Origin: Puniceicoccaceae bacterium Marseille-Q1082
GTDB lineage: Bacteria; Verrucomicrobiota; Verrucomicrobiia; Opitutales; Intestinicryptomonadaceae
Assembly (NCBI GenBank): GCA_904424815.1
Contig: CAJGBI010000002.1
Coordinates: 372,001-436,000 of the forward strand
Reading direction: 5' to 3'
DNA length: 64,000 nucleotides
Shown here: positions 1-8,320 of the stretch, piece after piece
Layout: each line of letters starts with the position of its first letter
Position numbering within the stretch: the stretch's first letter is position 1
Translations under genes and position numbers: made by a program
The notes under the pieces: generated by a model
Seen by the model: the letters and a program-made list of their open reading frames with translations, nothing else
The model's database searches: none
Told to the model about the DNA's origin: nothing

Positions 1-1545
1 TTAAAATGTTTTTCCCGTTGCGGATGTTTTCTCGCCCCGCTCTGGTTTTGGGCGTTGCCGGCGCAGGCGGTCGACCTTGAAGGCGCTTTAACGTCGGATT
101 CGGCCCTTCCCGCGGATATTACCGTCCCCTCTTTCTATACCTTAAACGGGGAGGCATATTCCGGAGAAATCGATTCTTTTACAAATATCGCCATAAGCTG
201 TTCATTATCCGAGGTGCCCTCTGATTATACCATAACGAGAGCGCCCTCCTCTCTCTCCGCCGGAAATTTGACTTACAACATAGTTGATTTGCCCGAGAAT
301 TTTTGGGATAAAAACTTGCTGGAAATTTCCGGAAGCCGAACTATTTCTGTTGAAAACTTGACTGTCAATTTGCGGGATACGAAGACCTCCCAGCCGGTTT
401 TGGGTTTTCAAATAGGATCGGGCGCGACATTGGAAACGCGCGGCGATTTTTTATTTTTCGACGCGCGGAGCTCCGAGCGTTGGTATATGACGCGCGTAGC
501 ATTTCGCGGCAGCGGAAATGTGAAAATCGGCGGCGATTTTACAATAGATTCGCAAGTTCCCAATCCTTCGGCGCATAATCTTAATTCGGCATCTTTATAC
601 GTCTATACTCGGACCTTTTCGGTCGGCGGAGTTTTGACTGTCAAAAATTCAAACGGAGACTATAATATACTTCAACTTTCTTCGTCGGAGTCCGGCACGT
701 TCACCCGCTCATTGGGCGGTTTGCAGATAACGCAAAGGGGAATGATACAGCTTGCAGGGAATGCGTCCGCCGTGAACACTACCGAGCTGATTCTCACAAA
801 CTCCGGAACGAGCGAGTACATCGGCGGGCTTTTGACAATAGATTCCGCCGGAGAACTTGCGGACAACAAGCTGAATGTGCGAATGACGGCAAACGACGCC
901 GCCAACGGCCGCCAGATTATGAGGTTTACGCAGACGCAGGGATGGTCTATGAGCACCGGAGTTTTTTCCGATTCCCCCAACGCGCTGAACGAAGTCGAGG
1001 TGAGCGCCGGCAGGCTCGATCTGGGAATGTACGGCGGAATGAAGGGCGGCAGGCTCATGATAATGGGCTACAACAGACCTTCCGAAGCGGTGTTCAGCGC
1101 GACGGGGACTGCGGCGGACACGGAAATCGGCAGGGTGGTATTCGATACCATGTCGTTCTACCGCGGAACGGTGGTTTTCGACCTCGCGGAAACCGACGGC
1201 GACTTCATACAGGTGGACGGAGCCATGACGAAAGTCTCCGGAGCCTCTCCGTTGGTGCTCGAAATGAACGTCTCCGCCTACGATTTGCAGGCGTGGATAG
1301 AGGCCTCCGAACGCGACGAATGGAATGCGGATTTGATGTCGTTTGCAACAGAGGGCAGCAACGTTTCCGCCGACGACTTCACCCTGAAACTCCAGGACGG
1401 AATCACAGGCAAGATAACTATATCCGAGCTGGACGGCATTTCGACAATCACCGCAAACCTTTCGATTGTCCCCGAACCGGCGGCAGTGGCGGCGGCGATA
1501 GGGCTTGCCGCGCTCGCGTTCGCCGCGCGCCGCAGGCGCGGATAG
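1..1545 (+). CDS. PEP-CTERM surface protein (5' end outside window)
   Basis: The reading frame is open back to base 1. The first 22 codons read as the end of a signal peptide (FLAPLWFWALPAQA, cleavage before VDLEG), so the true start lies just outside the window; the TTG at 55 is not a convincing start. The body is rich in Ser, Thr and Gly with beta-strand-like repeats (NLTVNLRDT, GDFTIDSQ, GVLTVKNS), as in autotransporter-like beta-helical surface proteins. The C-terminus has the PEP-CTERM signal: VPEP, a hydrophobic helix (AAVAAAIGLAALAFAA) and RRRRG. In known systems this signal sends the protein to an exosortase and the cell surface. No catalytic motif was recognised. A hairpin terminator follows. 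Confidence 0.85.
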   Translation, partial: LKCFSRCGCFLAPLWFWALPAQAVDLEGALTSDSALPADITVPSFYTLNGEAYSGEIDSFTNIAISCSLSEVPSDYTITRAPSSLSAGNLTYNIVDLPENFWDKNLLEISGSRTISVENLTVNLRDTKTSQPVLGFQIGSGATLETRGDFLFFDARSSERWYMTRVAFRGSGNVKIGGDFTIDSQVPNPSAHNLNSASLYVYTRTFSVGGVLTVKNSNGDYNILQLSSSESGTFTRSLGGLQITQRGMIQLAGNASAVNTTELILTNSGTSEYIGGLLTIDSAGELADNKLNVRMTANDAANGRQIMRFTQTQGWSMSTGVFSDSPNALNEVEVSAGRLDLGMYGGMKGGRLMIMGYNRPSEAVFSATGTAADTEIGRVVFDTMSFYRGTVVFDLAETDGDFIQVDGAMTKVSGASPLVLEMNVSAYDLQAWIEASERDEWNADLMSFATEGSNVSADDFTLKLQDGITGKITISELDGISTITANLSIVPEPAAVAAAIGLAALAFAARRRRG

Positions 1546-2052
1546 GCGGTTTAAATTTTCGGCTTTAAGGCGGTTCCGATGGGGCCGCCTTTTAATTTTA
1601 TCGGAAGGCGGGCGCGAAAGCTTTTGGGAATAGGGGAATTGCGACGGCAAAGGCAAGAAACGGAAAAATTTGGCGGGATAGGAAAACGCGCGAAGGCAAG
1701 GCGTTATTGGCCGGTTTATGGCAAATGCGCGAGATGAAAATACGCGCGGGATTGCTTTTTGCGCAATAATTGAGAGAAATATTTTTAAATTTTAGGAAAA
1801 TTTCGCAAACATCCGAATGGCGCCGGATGTAGGATGCGTCCGACCGCCGCGGAGAGGCTGCGCAAAAGCATTCCGGCGCGCATGTGCGGCGCAATGCGGC
1901 CGGTGTAATATTTGCGTATTATTAGCGGCATGTTAAAAAAAGGCTTGATTTACGCGAAAAAAAATCAAAACATAATGGAGAATTGGCTGGGTATATTCTC
2001 ATTAAAAAGTATTCCCGCCGGTTCCCAAACCAAAACAAACTACAAATAAGAT
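1546..2052. other. Intergenic region upstream of the porin
   Basis: This stretch of about 500 bases has no gene I can support. It holds the terminator at 1565-1593 and an AT-rich leader before the porin from about 1920. A weak promoter-like pair is TTGATT at 1945-1950 and CATAAT at 1971-1976, but the 20-base spacer is long. The minus-strand open frame across the middle has no recognisable protein features. Confidence 0.5.
1565..1593 (+). terminator. Rho-independent terminator after the PEP-CTERM gene
   Basis: The 7-bp stem aaggcgg (1567-1573) pairs with ccgcctt (1585-1591) and is followed by T residues. It lies 21 bases past the stop codon of the upstream gene. Confidence 0.65.
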
Positions 2053-3294
2053 ATGAAAAAAGTAATCATCAGCTTACTCGTAGCGGGCGCGGTCGCAGCC
2101 GCCAACGCTCAGGACAAAGCGCTTCTTGAAACGCTCGTCAAGAAGGGAATGCTCACTCAGCAGGAAGCCGCGCAGATCGCCAAGGATTCCGTGGCGGTGA
2201 CTCCCGCAACCAAGTCGACGAAGTCCATCAAGATTTTCGGCGGCGCTCAGGGCTGGTACTCATGGGGAAAGAACAGCGTGAAAAGCGGTTCCGAGGCTTT
2301 TGGACAGCAGAACGGCTTTACCCTCCGCTATGTGAAACTCGGCATTGAAGCCGACGTGGGCGGCGGATGGAGCGCGGAAGTCGTCACCGACTTCGGCACG
2401 GAAGGCGCAAGCAAGAATTACCTCGACAAGGTAGTCGCCTCCAAGAAGATCGACCTCGACTACATCAACGGCACCCTCCAGCTCGGCCTCCGCAAGGTGA
2501 ACATGGGCTACGAACAAAATATGGACGACTTCGGCCAGCTCGCGGTCGAACGTTCGGTTGCCACTTATTTCTTCACCCGCTATGACGGCAAGAACTTTGG
2601 TTCGCGCACGGTCGGCGTGTTCTGGGACGGCAACATCACCCAGGTCGACGGCCTCTACTACGGCGCGGCGGTGACTTCCGGCGTTTCCGAAGGCGGCGTG
2701 GACAATTATATCACCGAAGCTCAGGACAGCTCCGCCCTCAGCTTCTGGGCCAATATGGGCTATAAGAATGTCGCAGACGTCAAGGGCGAAACGCTCTCCT
2801 ACGATATCGGCGTTAACTTCGGCTACGCTCCCCAGGGCATGAATGACGACATACGCTACACCAAGAAGGGCAGCGTATGGGGCATCAACCCCTATGCCAC
2901 TCTCAACTGGCGCGGGCTCACCCTCATCGGCGAATTCTTCCTCCAGCAGGCTGAAGACTACACCCCCAGACGCAACGGCGTTGGCCGCACTCCGATGGGC
3001 GCGAACTTCACCGCCGCCTACAAAATGGACATCGGCGAATGGGGCGCGATCGAACCCGTGTTCCGCGGCTCCTATGTCTCCACGAACGGCATGGGTCTGT
3101 ACTCCGCTTACAGCGGCGACAATCTCGAAAACATAAACCAGGCGATGACTTTCTACGGCGGCGTCAACTGGTATGCCACGACCGCGGTCAAGACCTCCCT
3201 CGGCTACGAATTCGCCTACTACGACCAGGGCGACGCGTCCGTCGAACGCGTGTACGGCAACACCGTCTGGGCGCAGGTTCAGGTTCTCTTCTAA
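2053..3294 (+). CDS. Outer-membrane porin, OprP/OprO-like
   Basis: A 413-residue beta-barrel porin, expected to form a diffusion channel for anions or small solutes in the outer membrane. It begins with a clear signal peptide (MKKVIISLLVAGAVAAANAQ). A short helical segment follows with repeated Leu/Lys/Gln (LLETLVKKGMLTQQEAAQ), as in porins with a periplasmic coiled stalk. The rest is alternating aromatic and polar strands ending in VQVLF, the C-terminal Phe typical of barrels recognised by the BAM machinery. The pattern (GFTLRYVKLGIEADVGGGWSAE, then LRKVNMGYEQ) fits the phosphate-selective porin family (Porin_O_P). Specificity for phosphate is not shown. It stands alone with its own terminator, and no good Shine-Dalgarno site is visible. 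Confidence 0.85.
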   Translation: MKKVIISLLVAGAVAAANAQDKALLETLVKKGMLTQQEAAQIAKDSVAVTPATKSTKSIKIFGGAQGWYSWGKNSVKSGSEAFGQQNGFTLRYVKLGIEADVGGGWSAEVVTDFGTEGASKNYLDKVVASKKIDLDYINGTLQLGLRKVNMGYEQNMDDFGQLAVERSVATYFFTRYDGKNFGSRTVGVFWDGNITQVDGLYYGAAVTSGVSEGGVDNYITEAQDSSALSFWANMGYKNVADVKGETLSYDIGVNFGYAPQGMNDDIRYTKKGSVWGINPYATLNWRGLTLIGEFFLQQAEDYTPRRNGVGRTPMGANFTAAYKMDIGEWGAIEPVFRGSYVSTNGMGLYSAYSGDNLENINQAMTFYGGVNWYATTAVKTSLGYEFAYYDQGDASVERVYGNTVWAQVQVLF

Positions 3295-3313
3295 TCGGGG
3301 AAACGATAAACGC

Positions 3314-3349
3314 AAAAAAAGAGCCAAACGCAAGTTTGGCTCTTTTTTT
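3314..3349. terminator. Bidirectional-type terminator after the porin
   Basis: A 9-bp perfect stem, gagccaaac (3321-3329) with gtttggctc (3334-3342), is flanked by seven A on the left and seven T on the right. It could stop transcription from either side. Confidence 0.85.
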
Positions 3350-3810
3350 ATGCGCGCAAAAATGCGCCGAAGGATTCCATTTCAGAAACTTGCCGGATTT
3401 TCTCCGAAAGCGCGTTTTGCCCGATTTCTCCCGTCGGGTATATTCCGGCAATTGATTTACCGTCCCGCGCCAAGAGCGGTATTTGCGTTCCATGCCGGCA
3501 AATTATCTATTGCGGGAAGTCGCAATCGCGCGAGGTTTTCATTATATAATAAAGCTTTCTTTCTGGGGGGTAAGTCATTTTCTTGATTTCGGCGCGCGCC
3601 GCATTTTTTCTCGCATGCCGGTTGCGGGAGCTTGCGGCTTGGTCTGCATTTGCGTTCAATCGTTTTAGTGTGGCTTGTTCTTCTGTCTGTGCGGTAGCGT
3701 GATTAAAAAATGTTGCCGTTTCCGGCGTCCGAAAGCGGCGTTGCGCGCTGTGTTTTGAATGGTGGAAAACGATTGACATTGTTTGCATTGCGGATAATCT
3801 ATATCTCGTC
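3350..3810. other. Intergenic region with promoter-like TTGACA
   Basis: About 460 bases without a supportable gene. Near its right end TTGACA (3773-3778) is followed 16 bases later by TAATCT (3795-3800), a plausible promoter for the decayed surface-protein gene that starts at 3811. The antisense frame through here has no protein-like features. Confidence 0.45.
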
Positions 3811-4410
3811 ATGAGAGAATTTTTTCTGTTTTCGTTATACCCGCTATTTGCCTTGGCCGCTTTCGCCCAGAATGGGGCGTATGTCGACTTGTATTCGACC
3901 AAGGATTTTTCGACGCAAATGTGGTCGGACGGCAACACCTCGTATTTCAAATACCAGTGGGAGGACGAGGAAAGGCAAAAGAGCTGGTGGCAAACGGAGG
4001 ACGGAACCCCTACGATACCAGACGCAAACAACAATCTGTGGATAATAGCCGACACCTCGAGCCAAACCGGCATTGTCTCCGGATACGGAAATGTCCCCCT
4101 CGAAATCCACGACCTGAATTATGTCCTGAAAGCGGGCACGCCCGGCTTCGACCTAATCGGGGGCGCGGATTTAAATATAAACATGACCGGAGACCTCAAC
4201 ATTACGCTCGAAGAGTCGTACGCAAACTGGAATCCCGTGAACCTGAATATCGCAATTGGGGGCAACAGCGATACGCAGGTTGGCAACACCTACCATGTGT
4301 ACGGCGACATGAATGTCGAAAACAAGGCGTCGTGAAGCGACATCCACCAGCAGAGTTTGAAGCTTACGGTGCGGAATCATTACATTTCTTCTCAAATACA
4401 TTCTTCGAGC
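3811..4410 (+). pseudogene. Truncated secreted surface-protein gene, interrupted by a stop and a repeat element
   Basis: The gene starts with a signal peptide (MREFFLFSLYPLFALAAFA, then QNGAYVDLYS) and continues as a beta-rich secreted protein with runs such as DLNINMTGDLNITLEE, in the style of the PEP-CTERM proteins in this window. A TGA at 4333-4335 stops it after 174 residues. The same frame stays open past the stop for another 25 codons (SDIHQQSLKLTVRNHYIS and on) up to base 4410, where the stem-loop repeat begins. No C-terminal sorting signal remains. The simplest reading is a surface-protein gene that lost its 3' part to the repeat and also has a nonsense change. A short functional secreted protein is less likely. 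Confidence 0.65.
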
Positions 4411-4700
4411 GGCGGCAGGGCCGCTTCCATTGAAGGGGCTGACGCCCCTTACGAAGATTGGCTTCGCCAATGCTTCTATCCCCTCCCCATTCCCAACAAA
4501 AAACGAACCTCCCACATGAGAGGTTCGTACACACTTCCGGAGTTCATTCCGAAAAACCCCAGTTCCCCGATTTGGCGTAATGATTTTGGATGAAGAGCGA
4601 GTATAGGGAAGCCGCCAAGGGCGCGTGGCGTATTCGACATACGCGAGCGGTCTTGGCGGCTTCCCTAACGGAGCTATTCGCCAAAAGCATTCGCCAAATC
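4411..4700. repeat. Stem-loop repeat, copy 1 (chain of hairpins with a terminal inverted repeat)
   Basis: The left part (4411-4568) is a chain of short hairpins: gcggc/gccgc, aaggggc/gcccctt, attggc/gccaat and acgaacctc/gaggttcgt. The right part (4569-4700) is one large imperfect palindrome. It opens with gatttggcg and closes with cgccaaatc, has a perfect 15-bp arm agggaagccgccaag (4605-4619) with cttggcggcttccct (4652-4666), and has the apex gcgtat/atacgc (4628-4644). The left part recurs almost unchanged at 59875 and 60280. The right edge touches the stop codon of the GH50-like gene (TAA on the minus strand, 4701-4703). No transposase is encoded, so this is a non-autonomous or regulatory element. 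Confidence 0.85.
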
Positions 4701-6815
4701 TTATTCGCCGAATCTCAGGCGGTACATCTTTCTGCTCATTTCGTTCATCGCGGCGGCCATATCGTATTTGGGGGTGTCGCAAATGTCTACGAAACCGAGG
4801 GCGCCGTTTTCGCCGTCGAATCTGCCGGTTGTATACTGGTCGGTGTACTGGAACCAGTGGGCGCCTATTATCATCGGATTTTTTACGGCGTCTTTCAGAT
4901 AGCTTTTCATAGATTTGGTGCGCTCCGCAGAGGAAGGTTTCGGGCGCAAACTCCCCCAGAAATTGCCCCTGTCGCCCGATCCGAAATGAAATTCCCCGAT
5001 GAGCACGGGTTTGTCGGCAATGCCGTCCACCAGCTTTTCTTTGACATCGTTCGGAGAGTCCCGGTAAATGTTGAAAGTCACGACATCGCAATTATCAAAG
5101 GCGGATTTTATCACAATCGGATTGAGCCAGCCGAAACCGAAGCGGCAGCCGAGGTACAGGGCGTCGGGAGAAGCCGACTTCACCGCGTCGCGGCACGCGG
5201 TAAAATAGGCGTCGGTAATAACCTTTTCGATGGCGGCGAAGTCCTCCTGCGCGGCGGGAACCGTCGTGTCAAAGTCCTTGCGGGCGAGGAAGTCGTCCCA
5301 ATCCTTGTAGTCGGACTTCCACGCGGCGTTGAGCGCGGAAATGTCGGAATACTTCTTTTTGAGCATGTCGCGGAAGGCGATTTTGCTGTGCTGCTCTGCC
5401 GGGCAGCTGAGCAGCGCGCGGCCTATCAGCCCGACTTTCCCCTGCCACGGGAGCTCGTTGTCAACGAAAGCGCCAATGCAGTAGGGCGAATTCAGCAGGT
5501 CGGCTTTCTTAGCGGCGTTTTGCTTCGTGATTTTCGCGAAATCCGGATGGAGGTAGTCGGGGAATTTCGTCCAAAAGAGGTCGAGTTTGAGGTTCTTGTT
5601 TTCGGGCGCCAGATACGCGGGGCGGCCGCTTCCCAGGGTCACGCTGAAAGGAATGTTTGCGCCGTTCATCAGGCGCTCGTCGCTCCACGCGCCGGAGGAG
5701 TTTACGCCCCATGCGTTGAGGCGCCCCCGAATCAGGGCGACTTTGTCGTCCTGGGACATTTCCCCGTATTTTTTATACATGTTGCGGGCGTTGAAATTCA
5801 TCGCCTTCATCGGCCCGCTGTGCTCCCCCTTTTTCGTGTCGTAGAAGCGCGCGCCGCCCCAGACATACTTGGGGTCGATTTTCTCGAAATAGTTTTCCCT
5901 GCCGGTCACAATGGTGGCGCCGCTCGCGCCGTTGGCGTTCACGCAGTCTATGCCCAGCGACCAGAACGGGTAGCCGTCGGGGTCGCGGAATGTCCACTTG
6001 CCGCCTATTTTGTCGAGCCTGAAGCGTCCGGTGCCCTCGGCTTTGAGGGCGTCGTTCGCATACCCGCCCCACTTGCTGCGGTGGGGAATCTTGGCGAGCT
6101 TGGCGTTGAATTCCGCCTCCTTTTTCTTCTGGGCTTCAAAGTCGGCGTCGGAATGGATTTTGTCCGGCCAGTCGCGGTGCTTGAACTGCCCGTATTCGTC
6201 GATAAACGGAAAAAATTTATCCTTTGGAATCAAGTATATCGGGTCGTCCGCCTTGGCGAATACGGAATTGTTGGGCAGAAATTTCATGCCCGTAAAATAC
6301 TCTTTGGCGTTGTCGAGCCACGAGTTCGGAAAGTAGGATATTTCAATGTCGTCCACGGCGATTTCGCTGCCGCCGGCGGATGTGACAGACACGTAGGCCT
6401 TTTTGCCCTCGGGAATGGCGGCGCGCAAAGACACCTGCCCGCGCGTCCCCTTTTTGCCGGAAAACGTCACCTCAGCGCATCTCTTGTCAGTCTCGACAAG
6501 CACGAAATTCATTCCCCCACCCAAAATGACGTAGGAAAACTTTACGACGGCGGTCTTGCCGCCCTCAATGCCGGAGGCCGGAAATTTCATAGAAAGCGGC
6601 CACTTTCTTTGGGTTTGGCCGATTGTGCTAACCCTGAGCGACTTTCCGGTTCCGGCTCTCGCCTCGCGGGAGTCGTCCAGCTTGAAGTCTCCAAAAGTGC
6701 TTATTTCCTCAAACGCGTTTCCGGAATCGAAATTTTCCGAAAAACACTTCTCCGCCGCATACGCTCCCGACGCGGCAAGAGACGCCCCCATGACAAATGC
6801 GTAAAACCGTTTCAT
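4701..6815 (-). CDS. Exported GH50-like (beta-agarase family) glycoside hydrolase
   Basis: A 704-residue secreted enzyme with signal peptide MKRFYAFVMGASLAASGAYA. Residues about 22-160 form a beta-sandwich, probably a carbohydrate-binding-like domain (GGGMNFVLVETDKR to SEIAVDDIEI). The remainder is a TIM barrel with the family-typical GKWTFRDPDGYPFWSLGIDCV (272-292). The candidate acid/base is Glu454 in GAFVDNELPW and the candidate nucleophile is Glu608 in VLIGEFHFG, the placement expected of clan GH-A enzymes such as GH50 and GH42. GH50 members cleave agarose-type beta-galactans; the actual substrate here is not proven. The next gene upstream on the same strand, 67 bases away, is an MFS transporter. 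The stop codon directly abuts the stem-loop repeat. Confidence 0.75.
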   Translation of the reverse strand: MKRFYAFVMGASLAASGAYAAEKCFSENFDSGNAFEEISTFGDFKLDDSREARAGTGKSLRVSTIGQTQRKWPLSMKFPASGIEGGKTAVVKFSYVILGGGMNFVLVETDKRCAEVTFSGKKGTRGQVSLRAAIPEGKKAYVSVTSAGGSEIAVDDIEISYFPNSWLDNAKEYFTGMKFLPNNSVFAKADDPIYLIPKDKFFPFIDEYGQFKHRDWPDKIHSDADFEAQKKKEAEFNAKLAKIPHRSKWGGYANDALKAEGTGRFRLDKIGGKWTFRDPDGYPFWSLGIDCVNANGASGATIVTGRENYFEKIDPKYVWGGARFYDTKKGEHSGPMKAMNFNARNMYKKYGEMSQDDKVALIRGRLNAWGVNSSGAWSDERLMNGANIPFSVTLGSGRPAYLAPENKNLKLDLFWTKFPDYLHPDFAKITKQNAAKKADLLNSPYCIGAFVDNELPWQGKVGLIGRALLSCPAEQHSKIAFRDMLKKKYSDISALNAAWKSDYKDWDDFLARKDFDTTVPAAQEDFAAIEKVITDAYFTACRDAVKSASPDALYLGCRFGFGWLNPIVIKSAFDNCDVVTFNIYRDSPNDVKEKLVDGIADKPVLIGEFHFGSGDRGNFWGSLRPKPSSAERTKSMKSYLKDAVKNPMIIGAHWFQYTDQYTTGRFDGENGALGFVDICDTPKYDMAAAMNEMSRKMYRLRFGE

Positions 6816-6882
6816 AAAAAACGGTTAAATCCAAAAAAACAGCCGTGTCAAACGCAATCGTTTGCGGCACGGAAAACAGCGC

Positions 6883-8121
6883 CTATATCGACGCCCGCGC
6901 GCGGGCGGACAGCGCGAGCGACGCCGCGCAAAGCGCGAGGCACACGGCAATGCAAAACTCGTCCGCAAGCCCCGCCAACAGCCCGCAAAGCGCGAGCCCT
7001 ACGCCCATCGTAAGCCCCCACAGCGACGACAGAACGCTCAAAACCCACCCCCGCCTGCCCTCCGGCGCGCTTTCGGAAAATATCGCAAGCGTCACGAAAT
7101 ACGAAAGCGCAAATCCGCCCGCCTGCATGGGCGGTATCGCCCACATCGCCCAATAATTTTCCGAAACGAGCGGCAGCGCGACCGTCGCGACACCGACGGC
7201 GAGGCTCGCCACCAACGCCTTCGGCGCGCTCGCCCTGCGCAGCAGCATGGGGCCGAAAAACGCGAACACCGCCCCTGAAAACACTCCCTCGACGGACAGA
7301 AACGCCGCAATCTCGCGCGCGGAAAACCCGCTTTTGGACTCGAGGACGAGTGGAACCGCCGCGAAAAACGCCCCCGCTCCGACCTGGTTCAGGCAGAATA
7401 TCGAAACGAGCGTCCGCGACCTCTTTGACTTCGCCAGAAGCACTATGTCGCGCAGGCCGCCGAACCAGTCCATTCGAGACAGCTCGGACTTCGCGACCCT
7501 CGCGGAGCCAGGCATTGAAAAGGAGAGGGCGAATGCGGCGAGCGCAAAAAGGGCCGCCGTTATGAAAAACGGCAGGCTCCAAGTAAACGCCGAGGCACTC
7601 TCGTCTATAAAGAGCGCGGCGAACGCCGGCCCGAGCATCAGCCCGAGGCTCATGGCGAGCAATGTTGCCCCGAGGTAAAAATTTTTCTGGTTTTTGCCCG
7701 AACACCGCTCGAGAAGCGCCGCCTGTATAGTTCCGTCGACGCCGGCGGTTACTCCGACGGCGACGCGCCCGAGCGCCAGCAGCCAGACGCTCAGAAATTC
7801 CATTGCAAGCCCCTGCGCCGCGCACCCCAAAACGGCGCCGCAGAGTGTCGCGATCAGAACCGCTTTGCGCCCGATGGAATCCGAGAGAGAACCGATAATG
7901 GGCGCGCAGAAAAAGAGCGCGACGGGATACACCGACAGCACGAACCCGTACGCGAGCTTGCGAGCGGAGTCCGAAAACCCCGGCAGCATGTCGTGCGCGG
8001 CGGAGGACGCCTCTACCAGAGTCGGAACCAGAACGGGTATGACCATGCTCTCGCAAATCATGTGAAATGCGAGTATGCCCAGAAGCGGCGCGGAAAACCA
8101 AAGCGAAATGCGTTTTGACAT
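6883..8121 (-). CDS. MFS transporter, drug/sugar efflux-like
   Basis: About 12 hydrophobic segments make this a major facilitator superfamily permease of the inner membrane. The loop after TM2 has the family signature (FCAPIIGSLSDSIGRKAVL). I chose the ATG at 8121 (MSKRISLWFSAPLLG); an ATG at 8154 would add 11 residues without membrane character. The overall pattern resembles TetA/Bcr-type proton antiporters, but MFS members close to carbohydrate genes often move sugars, and nothing in the sequence settles the substrate. It lies upstream of, and in the same direction as, the GH50-like gene, so it may import the products of that enzyme. Confidence 0.8.
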   Translation of the reverse strand: MSKRISLWFSAPLLGILAFHMICESMVIPVLVPTLVEASSAAHDMLPGFSDSARKLAYGFVLSVYPVALFFCAPIIGSLSDSIGRKAVLIATLCGAVLGCAAQGLAMEFLSVWLLALGRVAVGVTAGVDGTIQAALLERCSGKNQKNFYLGATLLAMSLGLMLGPAFAALFIDESASAFTWSLPFFITAALFALAAFALSFSMPGSARVAKSELSRMDWFGGLRDIVLLAKSKRSRTLVSIFCLNQVGAGAFFAAVPLVLESKSGFSAREIAAFLSVEGVFSGAVFAFFGPMLLRRASAPKALVASLAVGVATVALPLVSENYWAMWAIPPMQAGGFALSYFVTLAIFSESAPEGRRGWVLSVLSSLWGLTMGVGLALCGLLAGLADEFCIAVCLALCAASLALSARARASI

Positions 8122-8285
8122 GGCAGCCTGCGCGCGAAACGCGCGATAATGCATATAGACATCCGCCGCGGCGGTTTTTCAAGGGAAATCTTAGCGCCCC
8201 GCGCCGAAACGCGCGCCAGTTTACTGTTAACTATATTTTCCTCACAATGCCTTTGACGCGCCGGACGTTTTCGGGAAAATCGCTT

Positions 8286-8316
8286 TTGTCAAAACATTGC
8301 CAACCCGAGCTAAAAT
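8286..8316 (+). promoter_or_regulatory. Promoter-like pair before the first xylanase
   Basis: TTGTCA (8286-8291) and TAAAAT (8311-8316) are separated by 19 bases and lie directly ahead of the ATG at 8321. If real, the leader is nearly absent. The long spacer makes this tentative. Confidence 0.35.
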
Positions 8317-8320
8317 ACAT

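Noticed and set aside
4569-4700. Repeat palindrome as an integron attC site
   Set aside because: There is no RYYYAAC/GTTRRRY pair at the ends and no IntI-type gene; the recombinase at 46518 is not an integron integrase by its motifs.
4590-7013. An 807-codon plus-strand open frame
   Set aside because: It is antisense to the GH50-like gene, Arg/Val/Gly-rich with no domain or signal peptide; GC-rich codon structure keeps such frames open.
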